From JBELHR01 sp049607205 (GTDB lineage Bacteria; Bacteroidota; Bacteroidia; Flavobacteriales; Flavobacteriaceae), in NCBI GenBank assembly GCA_049607205.1, contig JBMYWH010000011.1:1-64000 (forward strand): a stretch of 64,000 nt of DNA, given 5' to 3'. The notes under the pieces were generated by a model. That model ran no database searches and had not been told where the DNA came from. It worked only from the letters and a program-made list of their open reading frames with translations. Numbering within the stretch: position 1 is the first letter of the stretch; every line of letters begins with the position of its first letter. Positions 1 to 8,341 of this stretch are shown one piece after another. A program made the position numbers and the translations under genes.

Positions 1-1594
1 TTAGGTAGTATCTCTGAGAGAAATTTAAGTTGATATTATAAGACTGTTCGGGTTTTAAATCTTCTAAAATGACTACATCTCTTGATCCTGTCAAGGCGGC
101 ATGATCTTCAGTAAATAGATTAACTACTCTGAAGCCGGTTCCCGCATTTACTCTAAAGACGGCATCTGGACTGAAGTTGCGTTTATAGGCAATTCGAGGT
201 GTGAAAATATTGCCATGCTCCATATGATAGTCCCATCTTGCGCCTAAAAGAAGTTCGTTTTTTTCAGAGAATTTGATCAGATCTTGAAGAAAAATCCCGG
301 GTAGGAAATTGGATTGAGGTATTTCTGTGGCAGGAGAATTATCGTCATAATAGGTATATCTCACAGCAGTTCCAGCCAGCCAATTGTGATGTTGATTTTC
401 CTGGTCCCAAGTCAGTTGCCCAAAACCGATTTTCTGATCAGCCACATATAGAAGGTCTCCATAAGCAGAGTCTTGGTAATGTCCATTTGCGGAAAAAGAG
501 AAGAGTAGTTTTTCTTCGAAAGGTAATTGATACTGTCCCATGGCTTCCCATCGCTCGGTCTGTATGGTCTCGCCATATACGTCCGTTCCTCCTTTATCTT
601 CTGAGGTCCATTGCATTTCACCTCCCCAGCGGTTTTCCGTATAATACCTTCCTGCTAGGGTGAAGAGTCTTCCATGGTCTCTTTTAATTCTGTATTTCTG
701 GAATAATGAAAAGCGTTCTTGAAGAGCGAGATCCGTGAAATTATCTTTATTTAAATCTACAGGGTTGTCATAGTTAAAATAGTTGATTCCCGTAAGGACG
801 TCGACCTTGTCGCCAAGGGTAAATCTTCCACTTAAGTCTATGTTGTGTTCTAACCAGGTGGTGGACATTAAATCTAAACTAAACATAGGAGCTGTGGCGG
901 GGTCAGTCGTGATTATGTTGATCAGGCCTCCGATGGCTTCTGATCCGTATAGGGAGGAGGCCGGTCCTTTGACCACTTCCATACGCTCAATAATACTATT
1001 AGGAATTCCTGAGAGCCCATATACGGTTGCGAGTGAAGAGACGATTGGCATTCCATCAATTAAGACCATGGTGTAAGGGCCTTCTAATCCATTGATATGT
1101 ATGTCCCCGGTGTTGCAAACTTGACAATTCAACTGTGGTCTTACGCCATTTACGTTTTGCAAGGCTTCGTAGACATTAGTGGTGGGGTTCTTTTTAAAAA
1201 ATGCCGGACTATAAACTTCTACAGGTACGGGACTGGCCATTTTGCTCATGGCTTTTAAGGTTCCAGAAACTACAACTTCATCCATGGTGTTAGGAAGTTC
1301 TTCTAGTTTCACCTCTAGTGTTTTGCTTAATTGATCTGGGTTGATCTTTATTTCTTGATTTAAGAATCCCATAAAACTAATTCTTAGCGTATAGGTTTCT
1401 TTGTTTCCTGGTAGTTTTAGTTCAAAGTTACCTTGATCGTCTGCACTAGTTCCTGTTTTTTCTTCCGCAAGGTATATGCTGGCAAAAGGCAAGGCATTAC
1501 CGGACTGGTCACTGATATTACCTGTGATGGTTTGGGCTTTAGCACTACAAAGGCCCATTAATAAGATTAATATAAGTCGGTATAGTTGATTCAA
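1..1594 (-). CDS. TonB-dependent receptor, partial (C-terminus beyond the window)
   Basis: Outer-membrane TonB-dependent receptor of which about 531 residues lie in the window; the stop codon is beyond position 1. The best start is a TTG at 1594, because it gives a complete signal peptide ending near SAKA|Q; an in-frame ATG at 1558 would remove most of it. After the signal peptide come a carboxypeptidase-regulatory-like beta domain (about residues 25-105), a plug domain with the NxxVCNTGDIHINGLEG and LIDGMPI motifs (about 145-235), then beta-barrel sequence. The Cys-x-x-Cys in the plug is notable. It is divergent from a DtxR-type regulator, so I infer a metal or metal-chelate substrate under that regulator's control. 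The substrate itself cannot be read from the sequence. Confidence 0.9.
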   Translation of the reverse strand, partial: MNQLYRLILILLMGLCSAKAQTITGNISDQSGNALPFASIYLAEEKTGTSADDQGNFELKLPGNKETYTLRISFMGFLNQEIKINPDQLSKTLEVKLEELPNTMDEVVVSGTLKAMSKMASPVPVEVYSPAFFKKNPTTNVYEALQNVNGVRPQLNCQVCNTGDIHINGLEGPYTMVLIDGMPIVSSLATVYGLSGIPNSIIERMEVVKGPASSLYGSEAIGGLINIITTDPATAPMFSLDLMSTTWLEHNIDLSGRFTLGDKVDVLTGINYFNYDNPVDLNKDNFTDLALQERFSLFQKYRIKRDHGRLFTLAGRYYTENRWGGEMQWTSEDKGGTDVYGETIQTERWEAMGQYQLPFEEKLLFSFSANGHYQDSAYGDLLYVADQKIGFGQLTWDQENQHHNWLAGTAVRYTYYDDNSPATEIPQSNFLPGIFLQDLIKFSEKNELLLGARWDYHMEHGNIFTPRIAYKRNFSPDAVFRVNAGTGFRVVNLFTEDHAALTGSRDVVILEDLKPEQSYNINLNFSQRYYL

Positions 1595-1613
1595 AGGATT
1601 GGTTTTAGTGTGT

Positions 1614-1621
1614 CAAAAATA
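1614..1621 (-). promoter_or_regulatory. -7 promoter element of the TonB receptor gene
   Basis: TATTTTTG on the minus strand matches the Bacteroidota -7 consensus TAnnTTTG. It lies about 20 bases upstream of the TTG start at 1594, giving a very short leader. The palindrome at 1627-1642 lies immediately upstream, between the -7 and the expected -33 region. Confidence 0.6.
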
Positions 1622-1626
1622 GTAAA

Positions 1627-1642
1627 GTTAGAATACTCTAAC
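1627..1642. promoter_or_regulatory. Candidate metal-regulator operator
   Basis: Interrupted palindrome GTTAGA-ATAC-TCTAAC. The half-sites are perfect inverted repeats. It sits between the two divergent -7 elements of the TonB receptor gene and the DtxR-family gene, where one bound regulator could block both. The TTAG/CTAA halves resemble DtxR-family boxes, but assignment to this regulator is inference. Confidence 0.55.
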
Positions 1643-1653
1643 AATTATTATTT

Positions 1654-1661
1654 TATATTTG
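1654..1661 (+). promoter_or_regulatory. -7 promoter element of the DtxR-family gene
   Basis: TATATTTG matches TAnnTTTG and ends 19 bases before the ATG at 1680. Its last base lies inside the second palindrome (1660-1680). Confidence 0.65.
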
Positions 1662-1680
1662 TAAAAAACTATAGTTTACA
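1660..1680. promoter_or_regulatory. Second palindrome, overlapping the regulator's start codon
   Basis: TGTAAA and TTTACA half-sites separated by nine bases. The element starts at the end of the -7 box and ends on the first base of the regulator's ATG, so it covers the expected transcription start. This is a good position for autorepression. Confidence 0.5.
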
Positions 1681-2342
1681 TGCCTACTCAAACCAAAGAA
1701 AATTACCTCAAAGCTATGTTCAGCCTGGAGGCAAAAAATGAAGCAATTCAATTGAGCTCCTTGTCAAAAATGTTGCAAGTAAGTGCTCCTACGGTAAATT
1801 CTATGGTCAAGAGGATGCAGGAAGACGCTTATGTGATTTATAAGAAGTATCAGCCTATAGAAATGACCGAGCTCGGTCGGCTTAAAGCTGCATCTATTGT
1901 TAGGAAACATCGACTTTCTGAGATGTATTTACAGCAGATTATGGGTTTCGGTTGGGAAGAGGTTCACGATATTGCGGAAGAGATGGAGCATGTGAAATCT
2001 GATTTGTTTTTTGATCGGATGGATGAGGTTTTGGGCTTTCCGAGCCATGATCCCCACGGATCGCCTATTCCAGATAAATCAGGAAATATTCAAGACAGCT
2101 ATCTCAAGACCTTATCCGATTGTCAGTTGGGAGATAAGAAGGTGCTCAGAGCACTGCGTAATTCTTCTACGGAATTTTTGCATTATCTCAACACTAAGGG
2201 GATTAAATTAGGGACTTTGATGGAAGTTCTTGAGGTTCAAGACTTCGATGCGAGTAAAGAAATCAGATATCGTACCGAAGCGGGGGAGCTCAAAACAAGC
2301 AATCTTTCTTATGAGGTGCTTTCAAGATTGCTCGTTGAGTAA
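1680..2342 (+). CDS. DtxR/MntR-family metal-dependent transcriptional regulator
   Basis: 220-residue regulator of the iron/manganese-dependent DtxR family. An N-terminal winged helix-turn-helix spans about residues 5-65 (SAPTVNSMVKRM is the recognition-helix region). It is followed by the metal-binding and dimerisation domain with HRLSE, EEMEHVKSD and HDPHGSPIP (about 76-135), then a C-terminal SH3-like/FeoA-like domain. When metal is bound, such proteins repress uptake genes. It is divergent from a TonB-dependent receptor, with two palindromes and facing promoters in the 85-base gap, so control of that receptor and of itself is likely. Iron versus manganese cannot be decided here. Confidence 0.92.
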   Translation: MPTQTKENYLKAMFSLEAKNEAIQLSSLSKMLQVSAPTVNSMVKRMQEDAYVIYKKYQPIEMTELGRLKAASIVRKHRLSEMYLQQIMGFGWEEVHDIAEEMEHVKSDLFFDRMDEVLGFPSHDPHGSPIPDKSGNIQDSYLKTLSDCQLGDKKVLRALRNSSTEFLHYLNTKGIKLGTLMEVLEVQDFDASKEIRYRTEAGELKTSNLSYEVLSRLLVE

Positions 2343-2343
2343 T

Positions 2344-2985
2344 TTATAGTCCTTGCATTTTCTGAAGTGTATACCCTTCTGGTATACTCATGTCATAAAG
2401 TTTAGGGTTCTCAGGGAGTATTTCCACTAGATCACAAGTATAGGTTATGGTGGTTGTCTTGTCTACTTTCGATTCGAACTGCAATGAAACTCCAGGAATT
2501 TCTGCTATTAGAAATTGTTGGTAATCAGGATTCACACTGATCTGATCGGTGAACCAATGATAAGTTATTGTTCCTTGACTGTCTGTTAATTCCGCTTTTT
2601 TACAAGAGTAACCTTGAATCTCTATAACTTCATCTAATACCTTTACGGTGTATTCAGACAGGTCCTGCATCTGTTTTATTTGAGTCATTTCTTCTGTGTC
2701 AGGTTGCATGGCAATACTTGCATAAGGGGCTTGCATTAAGAGGTTTAGTTTGTCTAAGCTTTTGTTGTAAATGCTTGTAAGCACGGTTCCTGAAAGGTCC
2801 ATTTCGACGCGGGTATCCTCACCATTACTATAGAGATCCATTCCTCCAGATTCGATTTGTTCTCTCATTTCCAGGACTTGCTCGTTCAAGGTGGTTAATT
2901 CTGTTTTGAAGTGTAAATGTGTGGTTTTCTTTTCTCCACAAGAAGCTAAGATGATTAGCGCAAATAAAAATAGAAGTTTTCTCAT
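2344..2985 (-). CDS. DUF4412-like lipoprotein
   Basis: Predicted lipoprotein of 213 residues. The start at 2985 is preferred over a TTG at 3000 because it places a clean signal peptide before the lipobox LASC (Cys16). The mature part contains alternating charged and hydrophobic beta-type sequence and the YSCKKAEL...YHWFTD pattern seen in DUF4412 proteins of Bacteroidota; this family assignment is from memory of the pattern. Function is unknown. It converges on the DtxR-family gene, with one base between the stop codons, and is divergent from the ABC permease gene. Confidence 0.75.
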   Translation of the reverse strand: MRKLLFLFALIILASCGEKKTTHLHFKTELTTLNEQVLEMREQIESGGMDLYSNGEDTRVEMDLSGTVLTSIYNKSLDKLNLLMQAPYASIAMQPDTEEMTQIKQMQDLSEYTVKVLDEVIEIQGYSCKKAELTDSQGTITYHWFTDQISVNPDYQQFLIAEIPGVSLQFESKVDKTTTITYTCDLVEILPENPKLYDMSIPEGYTLQKMQGL

Positions 2986-3007
2986 TGTGAAAAGGTACAA
3001 ATTATAT

Positions 3008-3015
3008 TACATTTG
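3008..3015 (+). promoter_or_regulatory. -7 promoter element of the ABC exporter operon
   Basis: TACATTTG, a TAnnTTTG match, 30 bases upstream of the ATG at 3045. The leader between them (about 3020-3044) shows partial complementarity to the small RNA repeat core described at 14.6 kb. Confidence 0.6.
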
Positions 3016-3044
3016 GTATAATCAAATCTAACTAACTGATAACC

Positions 3045-4508
3045 ATGACTTCTGTTTTTTTTAGCCTTGGCTGGAAGAAATTCTTTAGATCCGCATACTG
3101 GAAAAAGAGTTTAGCCGCCAATATTTTTATGGGATTTCTAGCCTTGTACTTTATAGTCGTTTTCTTGGGGCTTGGGATTTCCGTTTATCCAATTTTGTAT
3201 AAGTTGAATCCAGAGATAGATCCCTTTGTTCAATTGAATTCATTCTTAGCTTACTGGGTGCTAGGGGATCTAGTTTTTCGATACTTTTTTCAGAAGATTC
3301 CAATCTTAGACGTGAAGTCGTTTTTGTTGCTGAATATTTCTAAATCAAGAATTATCAGTTATATTTTGAATAAGAGTATGTTGAGTTTTTTCAATATTCT
3401 ACCACTTTTTTTTATCATTCCATTTTGCTTGATAAGTGGGTTTGAAGGTGAAATTGAAGGATGGAGAGTTGCTATATGGGGACTTTCGATATGGAGTATC
3501 TCATTGTTAAATAATTTCATCAATTTTTTAGCGGAAAAAAACAACTTCTTCTTTGGGGTAGTTCTTGCGGCGCTTTTGCTTTTTGTGATTAACCGATATT
3601 TAGGTTTTTATCCTTTAGATGCCCTTTGGGGAGATTTATTTATGTCTTTTGCTTTTCAACCTATCTTAGTCTTAATCCCTTTGATTGCAGTAGCAGGATT
3701 GTATAAGGTTTCCAGGAATATAGTGGGACAAAGCCTGTATTTAGATGAGGGTTTGACAGAGTCTAGCGCTGAGATCAAAACTTCTGATTTGGATTTTATG
3801 AATTCATTTGGAACGGTTGCACCTTTTTTAAAGAATGATATTCGCTTAATTTGGAGGAACAAAAGACCACGTACCTTATTTCTTATGAGTTTTGTATTCG
3901 TCTTCTATGGATTGATATTCTTTAGTCAGGATATCTATAAGGATATGAGTGGAGTTTTGATTTTTGCTTCCATTTTTACAACAGGTGGTTTTGCTATTAA
4001 TTTTGGACAGTTTATCCCGGCTTGGGATTCAAAATATTACCCGATGTTGATGACGCAGCAAACGTCCTATCACGATTATTTAAATTCTAAATTTATTTTG
4101 ATGTTCGTGAGTGTTGTGGTTCTATTGATTCTCGCTACGCCATACTTCTTGATGGGTTGGCAGATATATGCTTTGATATTTGTTGGAGCACTTTATAATA
4201 TGGGTGTGAATATCACCTTCTTGCTTTGGGCCGGGGCCTATATTAAAAAACCAATTGATCTAGATGGTCCTGCAGTTGGAAACATGCAAGGTTCTTCGGT
4301 GAATCAATTTTTAATGGTGATTCCTATGCTGGGAGTTCCAGCAGGACTTGGTAGTTTGTTGGAGTTTTTATTCTCCTTTGAAGTGGCTATAGGTTCTATT
4401 GCAGTGCTTGGAGTACTAGGAATACTAATCAAACCATATTTATTACTTAAAATAAGTAAGTTATATACAAAAAGAAAATATCAAACATTAGACGCATTTA
4501 AACAATGA
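3045..4508 (+). CDS. DUF5687 family ABC transporter permease
   Basis: 487-residue integral membrane protein with about 12 hydrophobic segments, typical in length and pattern of the DUF5687 family. These genes sit beside an ABC ATPase in Bacteroidota and presumably form the membrane part of an exporter. The stop overlaps the ATG of the ATPase gene (ATGA, 4505-4508), so the two are translationally coupled. A loop near residues 240-260 separates two membrane halves, and the second half begins with the FLKNDIRLIWRNKRPRT segment. The substrate is unknown. Confidence 0.85.
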   Translation: MTSVFFSLGWKKFFRSAYWKKSLAANIFMGFLALYFIVVFLGLGISVYPILYKLNPEIDPFVQLNSFLAYWVLGDLVFRYFFQKIPILDVKSFLLLNISKSRIISYILNKSMLSFFNILPLFFIIPFCLISGFEGEIEGWRVAIWGLSIWSISLLNNFINFLAEKNNFFFGVVLAALLLFVINRYLGFYPLDALWGDLFMSFAFQPILVLIPLIAVAGLYKVSRNIVGQSLYLDEGLTESSAEIKTSDLDFMNSFGTVAPFLKNDIRLIWRNKRPRTLFLMSFVFVFYGLIFFSQDIYKDMSGVLIFASIFTTGGFAINFGQFIPAWDSKYYPMLMTQQTSYHDYLNSKFILMFVSVVVLLILATPYFLMGWQIYALIFVGALYNMGVNITFLLWAGAYIKKPIDLDGPAVGNMQGSSVNQFLMVIPMLGVPAGLGSLLEFLFSFEVAIGSIAVLGVLGILIKPYLLLKISKLYTKRKYQTLDAFKQ

Positions 4509-5212
4509 TAAAAGCAGAAAATTTAACTAAGGAATATAAGAGCATTCAGGTATTGAATGTTGAAGGTTTAGAGTTTCATAAAGGAGAATCTATAGGTCTT
4601 GTTGGAAACAACGGAGCTGGAAAGACTACTTTTTTTAATTGTCTTTTAGATTTGATTAAGCCAACTACAGGATATGTGAGTTCAAAACAGGAGAAGGTGA
4701 ACCTAACGGAATCTTGGAAGGCCTATACAGGGTCTTATATTGATGAATCTTTCTTAATCGGTTATTTGACTCCAGATGAATATTTCAAATTTGTTGGAGA
4801 TTTAAGAGGAATGAATATTGAGGATATTCGCGAGCATTTAGCGCAATTTAAAGAGCTTTTTAATGACGAAATTATAGGGGTAAAGAAATATCTGAGAGAT
4901 TTGTCTAAAGGAAATCAGAAAAAAGCTGGGATTGCCGCCGCTTTGATGGGGAATCCTGAGGTTGTTGTCTTAGATGAGCCTTTTGCCAATCTGGATCCTA
5001 CGACTCAGTTTAGATTAAAAGAGTTGTTGAGGGACCTTTCAGTGGATAAAGGGGTTACTTTGTTAGTTTCTTCACATGATTTAAACCATGTAACTGAAGT
5101 TTGTGATCGAATCGTATTGCTAGAAAAAGGTCAAGTGATTAAGGATGAGCAAAAGTCAGAGGAAACATTGAACGAACTTGAAAATTATTTTAAAGCTCAG
5201 TTGACCTCATAA
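4505..5212 (+). CDS. ABC transporter ATP-binding protein
   Basis: 235-residue ABC ATPase. It has a Walker A motif (GNNGAGKTT, about residues 37-45), a degenerate signature (LSKGNQKKAGIAAAL) and a Walker B with catalytic Glu (VVVLDEPFANLDP), followed by the switch histidine (SSHDLNHV). The KGNQ-type signature is common in exporters of the CcmA/YhaQ type. It couples by a four-base overlap to the DUF5687 permease, so the pair likely forms a two-subunit exporter. Confidence 0.93.
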   Translation: MIKAENLTKEYKSIQVLNVEGLEFHKGESIGLVGNNGAGKTTFFNCLLDLIKPTTGYVSSKQEKVNLTESWKAYTGSYIDESFLIGYLTPDEYFKFVGDLRGMNIEDIREHLAQFKELFNDEIIGVKKYLRDLSKGNQKKAGIAAALMGNPEVVVLDEPFANLDPTTQFRLKELLRDLSVDKGVTLLVSSHDLNHVTEVCDRIVLLEKGQVIKDEQKSEETLNELENYFKAQLTS

Positions 5213-5216
5213 TTAA

Positions 5217-5248
5217 TTTGCTATGCATGCATAATAAATGTATATTTG
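5217..5248 (+). promoter_or_regulatory. Promoter with internal palindrome, upstream of the flavin oxidoreductase gene
   Basis: TTTG at 5217-5220 and TATATTTG at 5241-5248 fit the Bacteroidota -33/-7 pair with a 20-base spacer. The spacer holds a perfect 12-base palindrome TATGCATGCATA (5222-5233), which could be an operator. The gene's ATG follows at 5263. Confidence 0.6.
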
Positions 5249-5262
5249 AGAAAAACTAAAGT

Positions 5263-6210
5263 ATGAAAACTACTCTTAAAGACTTAATTGGCGTTACTCA
5301 CCCTCTTATCATGGCACCTATGTTTCTGGTGTCAAATACAGCTATGGTGATTCAGGGAATGAAAGCTGGTGTAGCTGGTTGTATTCCTGCCTTAAATTAC
5401 AGAACGCTTGAGGAGTTGCGTGCTGCTATTCAAGAAATGAAAGCCGCTAAAGTTAATGGAGGTTCTTTTGGAATCAACTTAATTGTCAATAAGAGTAATT
5501 ATAAATACAAGGATCAACTCGAGGTATGCTGCGAAGAAGGAGTGGATTTTATAATCACTTCTCTAGGCTCGCCTCGTCATACGATTGCGCTTTGCAAACC
5601 TAAAGGGATCAAAGTGTTTTGTGATGTTGTAGGTGTTGAGCATGCAAAAAAAGTTGAAGATTTAGGGGCTGACGCGGTAATTGCGGTTAACAATCAGGCT
5701 GGAGGACATCGAGGTGATTTAGGTCCTGAGGAATTGATTAAAGGTTTGAATGAGGCCTTGAATATTCCTGTGATTTCTGCTGGAGGAGTAAGTTCAAAAA
5801 AGGATGTAGATTATATGCTGAGTCTTGGGGCAATTGGTGTTTCTGTCGGCAGTCCTTTTATTGCATCTGAAGAGGCTCCCGTGTCTGAAGAATACAAACA
5901 GGCTTGTGTGGATTATGGAGCCAAAGATATTGTGATGACTGAAAAAATCTCAGGGACTCCCTGTACGGTTATTAATACACCTTATGTCCAGGATATAGGA
6001 ACTGAACAAACTTGGCTCGAAGGCTTTTTGAACAAAAACAAAACCCTTAAAAAATGGGTTAAAATGTGGAGGTTTTCAGTGGGAATGTCTCAGGTTACAA
6101 AAGCAGCAACAAAAGCTACTTACAAAACCGTTTGGGTAGCAGGTCCAAGTATTTCTACCACGACGGCCATAGAACCAATTTCTGTAATTTTAAAAAAATT
6201 CCTGCAATAG
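5263..6210 (+). CDS. Nitronate monooxygenase-like NAD(P)H-dependent flavin oxidoreductase
   Basis: 315-residue FMN-binding TIM-barrel protein of the nitronate monooxygenase/2-nitropropane dioxygenase family. Visible signatures are the N-terminal HPLIMAPM motif, the GGSFGINLI strand, the AGGHRGD motif carrying the family's His, and the phosphate-binding ISAGGVSS and GVSVGSPFIA segments. Related enzymes oxidise nitronates (for example propionate-3-nitronate) or reduce enoyl or quinone substrates, so the physiological substrate is open. It has its own promoter with a palindrome. Confidence 0.85.
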   Translation: MKTTLKDLIGVTHPLIMAPMFLVSNTAMVIQGMKAGVAGCIPALNYRTLEELRAAIQEMKAAKVNGGSFGINLIVNKSNYKYKDQLEVCCEEGVDFIITSLGSPRHTIALCKPKGIKVFCDVVGVEHAKKVEDLGADAVIAVNNQAGGHRGDLGPEELIKGLNEALNIPVISAGGVSSKKDVDYMLSLGAIGVSVGSPFIASEEAPVSEEYKQACVDYGAKDIVMTEKISGTPCTVINTPYVQDIGTEQTWLEGFLNKNKTLKKWVKMWRFSVGMSQVTKAATKATYKTVWVAGPSISTTTAIEPISVILKKFLQ

Positions 6211-6216
6211 TTTTAT

Positions 6217-6224
6217 TACATTTG
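6217..6224 (+). promoter_or_regulatory. -7 promoter element of the sprE-like gene
   Basis: TACATTTG, a TAnnTTTG match, starting 33 bases upstream of the ATG at 6250. Confidence 0.5.
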
Positions 6225-6249
6225 AACATTCTGTTTATGGAGTGATTCT

Positions 6250-8328
6250 ATGTGTTTAAGGCGAATTTCTTATCTTTTATTTATAACTGCTGTTTTTCTT
6301 TCTTGTGGAAGGAAGAACACTTTTATGTCTAGAAATTACCATCAGCTAAAGGCTGAGTATAATGTGCTTTACAATGGGGAAAATTATCTCAATGAAGGGA
6401 TAGATTTACTGAATGAGGGTTATGAAGAAGACTACTGGGAGGTTTTGACTGTAGAACCAGTCCTAGTTCAAGATACCTTGTTGGAAAAAAATGCATTGAC
6501 CGCTCAAGCTGCTGATCTCTTTTTTAAGTCGGAAAAAAAGGCGGTAAAAACAATACAGAAACACTCTATTCAAGATTATGGTGTAGAGCAAAACAAAAGA
6601 ATAGATGAGGCCTATTTATTATTAGGTAAGTCTAGGTATTATGACGGGCGTTTTCTGCCGGCATTAGAATCTTTTAATTTTGCGGTTCGAAATAACCCTA
6701 TTGCAAATTATATAGATCCTTTGAGGATTTGGAGAGCCAAAACTAATATTCGCTTAGAGAATGAAGGTTTGGCGATTCGAAGAATGAGAAGGCTTGTTAA
6801 TGAGGATGATCTTCGGGAAGGAATAGCGTTTTCAGGATATACGGCGTTAGCCTTAGCTTATGAATCTACCGACAGCATTGAAAAGCAAAAGGAAGTTTTG
6901 GCTGCCTCTTTGAAAGAGAAAGGACAGCGAACTCAATTAGATCGCAATGAATTTATTCTAGGTCAAATTTTGTTCTTCCAAGATTCTTTGAGTTTGTCCA
7001 AGTCTTATTTTGAGTCGCTAGTCAAAAAGTCCAAAAGCTCAAAAAAATACCAAGCACTGTCCTTAGTTTATTTATCTCATCCTAAATACAAACATTTGGA
7101 CTCTGTGACAAAAAGTTCAATAGATCTAAGTAAAGAAATAGAGGATAGGCTGAAGAATCAATATTATCTAAATCAATTCGCTCTCTTGAATTATGCAATG
7201 GGGGAATTGACGGACTCCACAACTTATTATAAGCGTGCTGGGACTCATTCAAGTACTAATGATTTTATTAAAAAGAGATCCTGGAACGCTCTGGGAGATC
7301 TGGCCTTTGATAAAGGAGATATCCTTGAGGCTTCTGCCTATTATGATAGTATCCTCAACAGTCAAGAAGAATTAAATACCTTGTATTTATTGTCTTTAAA
7401 TCGCAAGAGGTCTAGTATGGAAGAATTACGCGGCTTTGAAGAGGTTATTGCTAGTTCTGACAGTATATTTAAGCTCTGGGCTATGAATAAGGAGGAGCAA
7501 TTTGAATACTTTAAAGCATATTTATTAAGACAAAAGAGCCTAGGGCAAAAAAACCTTGAACCCACTCAAGCGGTCAAGAAGGCTTGGTATTTCAGTAATC
7601 CTTCTGTAGTTCGTTCAGGACTTCAGTCTTTTGAAAATACCTATGGACAAATAGAGAATAAAGACAATTGGAAGTATGATCTTACTGTATCAAAGGGTAG
7701 GGTTTCTGATTCAGAGAAAGAAAGCGAGATGGAAAGCTTAAATCTTGAGGCAGCAGCTTTACAAGAATCTCTATTAGATCGAGAGGTGTATGGAGATTCA
7801 TTAACTGAGTCTTATAAAAAAGCACTCTTGAAATCTTCTTTGCTATATATGGATCGTTTTGAGCGACCTATGATAGCTTATAGTAGGTTAAAACTATTGG
7901 AAAACTACGATTTGAGTTCTGAAGAGTTGTTAGTATTGTCCTATAGGTTGTATGTACTTGGTTTGGATGATGATTTGACTAAATACAAAGAATTTTTAGA
8001 AATTAACTACCCTTCACATCCCTATACTCAAGTAGTTATGGGGAGTGTTGTTGAGTTAGAGGATACGGAACTAAGTCCTGAAGAGCAGTATCAGCAGTTG
8101 TACTATGACTTTGAGTCAAAGTGTTATGATGAGGTGATTGCTCAAGTTGATGAAAAGCTTCCAAATTTAGGCGATAAGCAAATAATTATTAAATTTGAAT
8201 TATTGAAAGTTTTAAGTTTACTTAGAACCCAAGAAGAAAGTCAGTCCCAAATGTATATAAATGAGTTCGTTTTGAAATTCCCAAATACTACAGAGGCCGA
8301 ATACCTTCGGAAATTTATAAACAACTAA
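6250..8328 (+). CDS. sprE: SprE/PorW-like TPR lipoprotein of the type IX secretion system
   Basis: 692-residue lipoprotein with signal peptide and lipobox (Cys19), followed by an NYHxLKAEYNVLYNGE segment and many helical TPR-type repeats across the rest of the chain. That opening segment and overall design match SprE of Flavobacterium and PorW of Porphyromonas, a periplasmic component of gliding and type IX secretion. It is shorter than the roughly 870-residue F. johnsoniae protein as I recall it. It lies upstream of bactofilin and the ATP synthase genes, a neighbourhood I associate with sprE in Flavobacteria. The symbol rests on pattern recognition, not on an alignment. Confidence 0.8.
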   Translation: MCLRRISYLLFITAVFLSCGRKNTFMSRNYHQLKAEYNVLYNGENYLNEGIDLLNEGYEEDYWEVLTVEPVLVQDTLLEKNALTAQAADLFFKSEKKAVKTIQKHSIQDYGVEQNKRIDEAYLLLGKSRYYDGRFLPALESFNFAVRNNPIANYIDPLRIWRAKTNIRLENEGLAIRRMRRLVNEDDLREGIAFSGYTALALAYESTDSIEKQKEVLAASLKEKGQRTQLDRNEFILGQILFFQDSLSLSKSYFESLVKKSKSSKKYQALSLVYLSHPKYKHLDSVTKSSIDLSKEIEDRLKNQYYLNQFALLNYAMGELTDSTTYYKRAGTHSSTNDFIKKRSWNALGDLAFDKGDILEASAYYDSILNSQEELNTLYLLSLNRKRSSMEELRGFEEVIASSDSIFKLWAMNKEEQFEYFKAYLLRQKSLGQKNLEPTQAVKKAWYFSNPSVVRSGLQSFENTYGQIENKDNWKYDLTVSKGRVSDSEKESEMESLNLEAAALQESLLDREVYGDSLTESYKKALLKSSLLYMDRFERPMIAYSRLKLLENYDLSSEELLVLSYRLYVLGLDDDLTKYKEFLEINYPSHPYTQVVMGSVVELEDTELSPEEQYQQLYYDFESKCYDEVIAQVDEKLPNLGDKQIIIKFELLKVLSLLRTQEESQSQMYINEFVLKFPNTTEAEYLRKFINN

Positions 8329-8341
8329 ATACCCCAAACTT

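Noticed and set aside
1..3. TAA (reverse strand) at the left edge as the stop of the TonB receptor gene
   Set aside because: It is out of frame with the reading from 1594; the frame is still open at the edge.
412..1076. Open frames at 412-621 and 783-1076
   Set aside because: They lie inside the TonB receptor gene in other frames and their translations show no domain; shadow frames.
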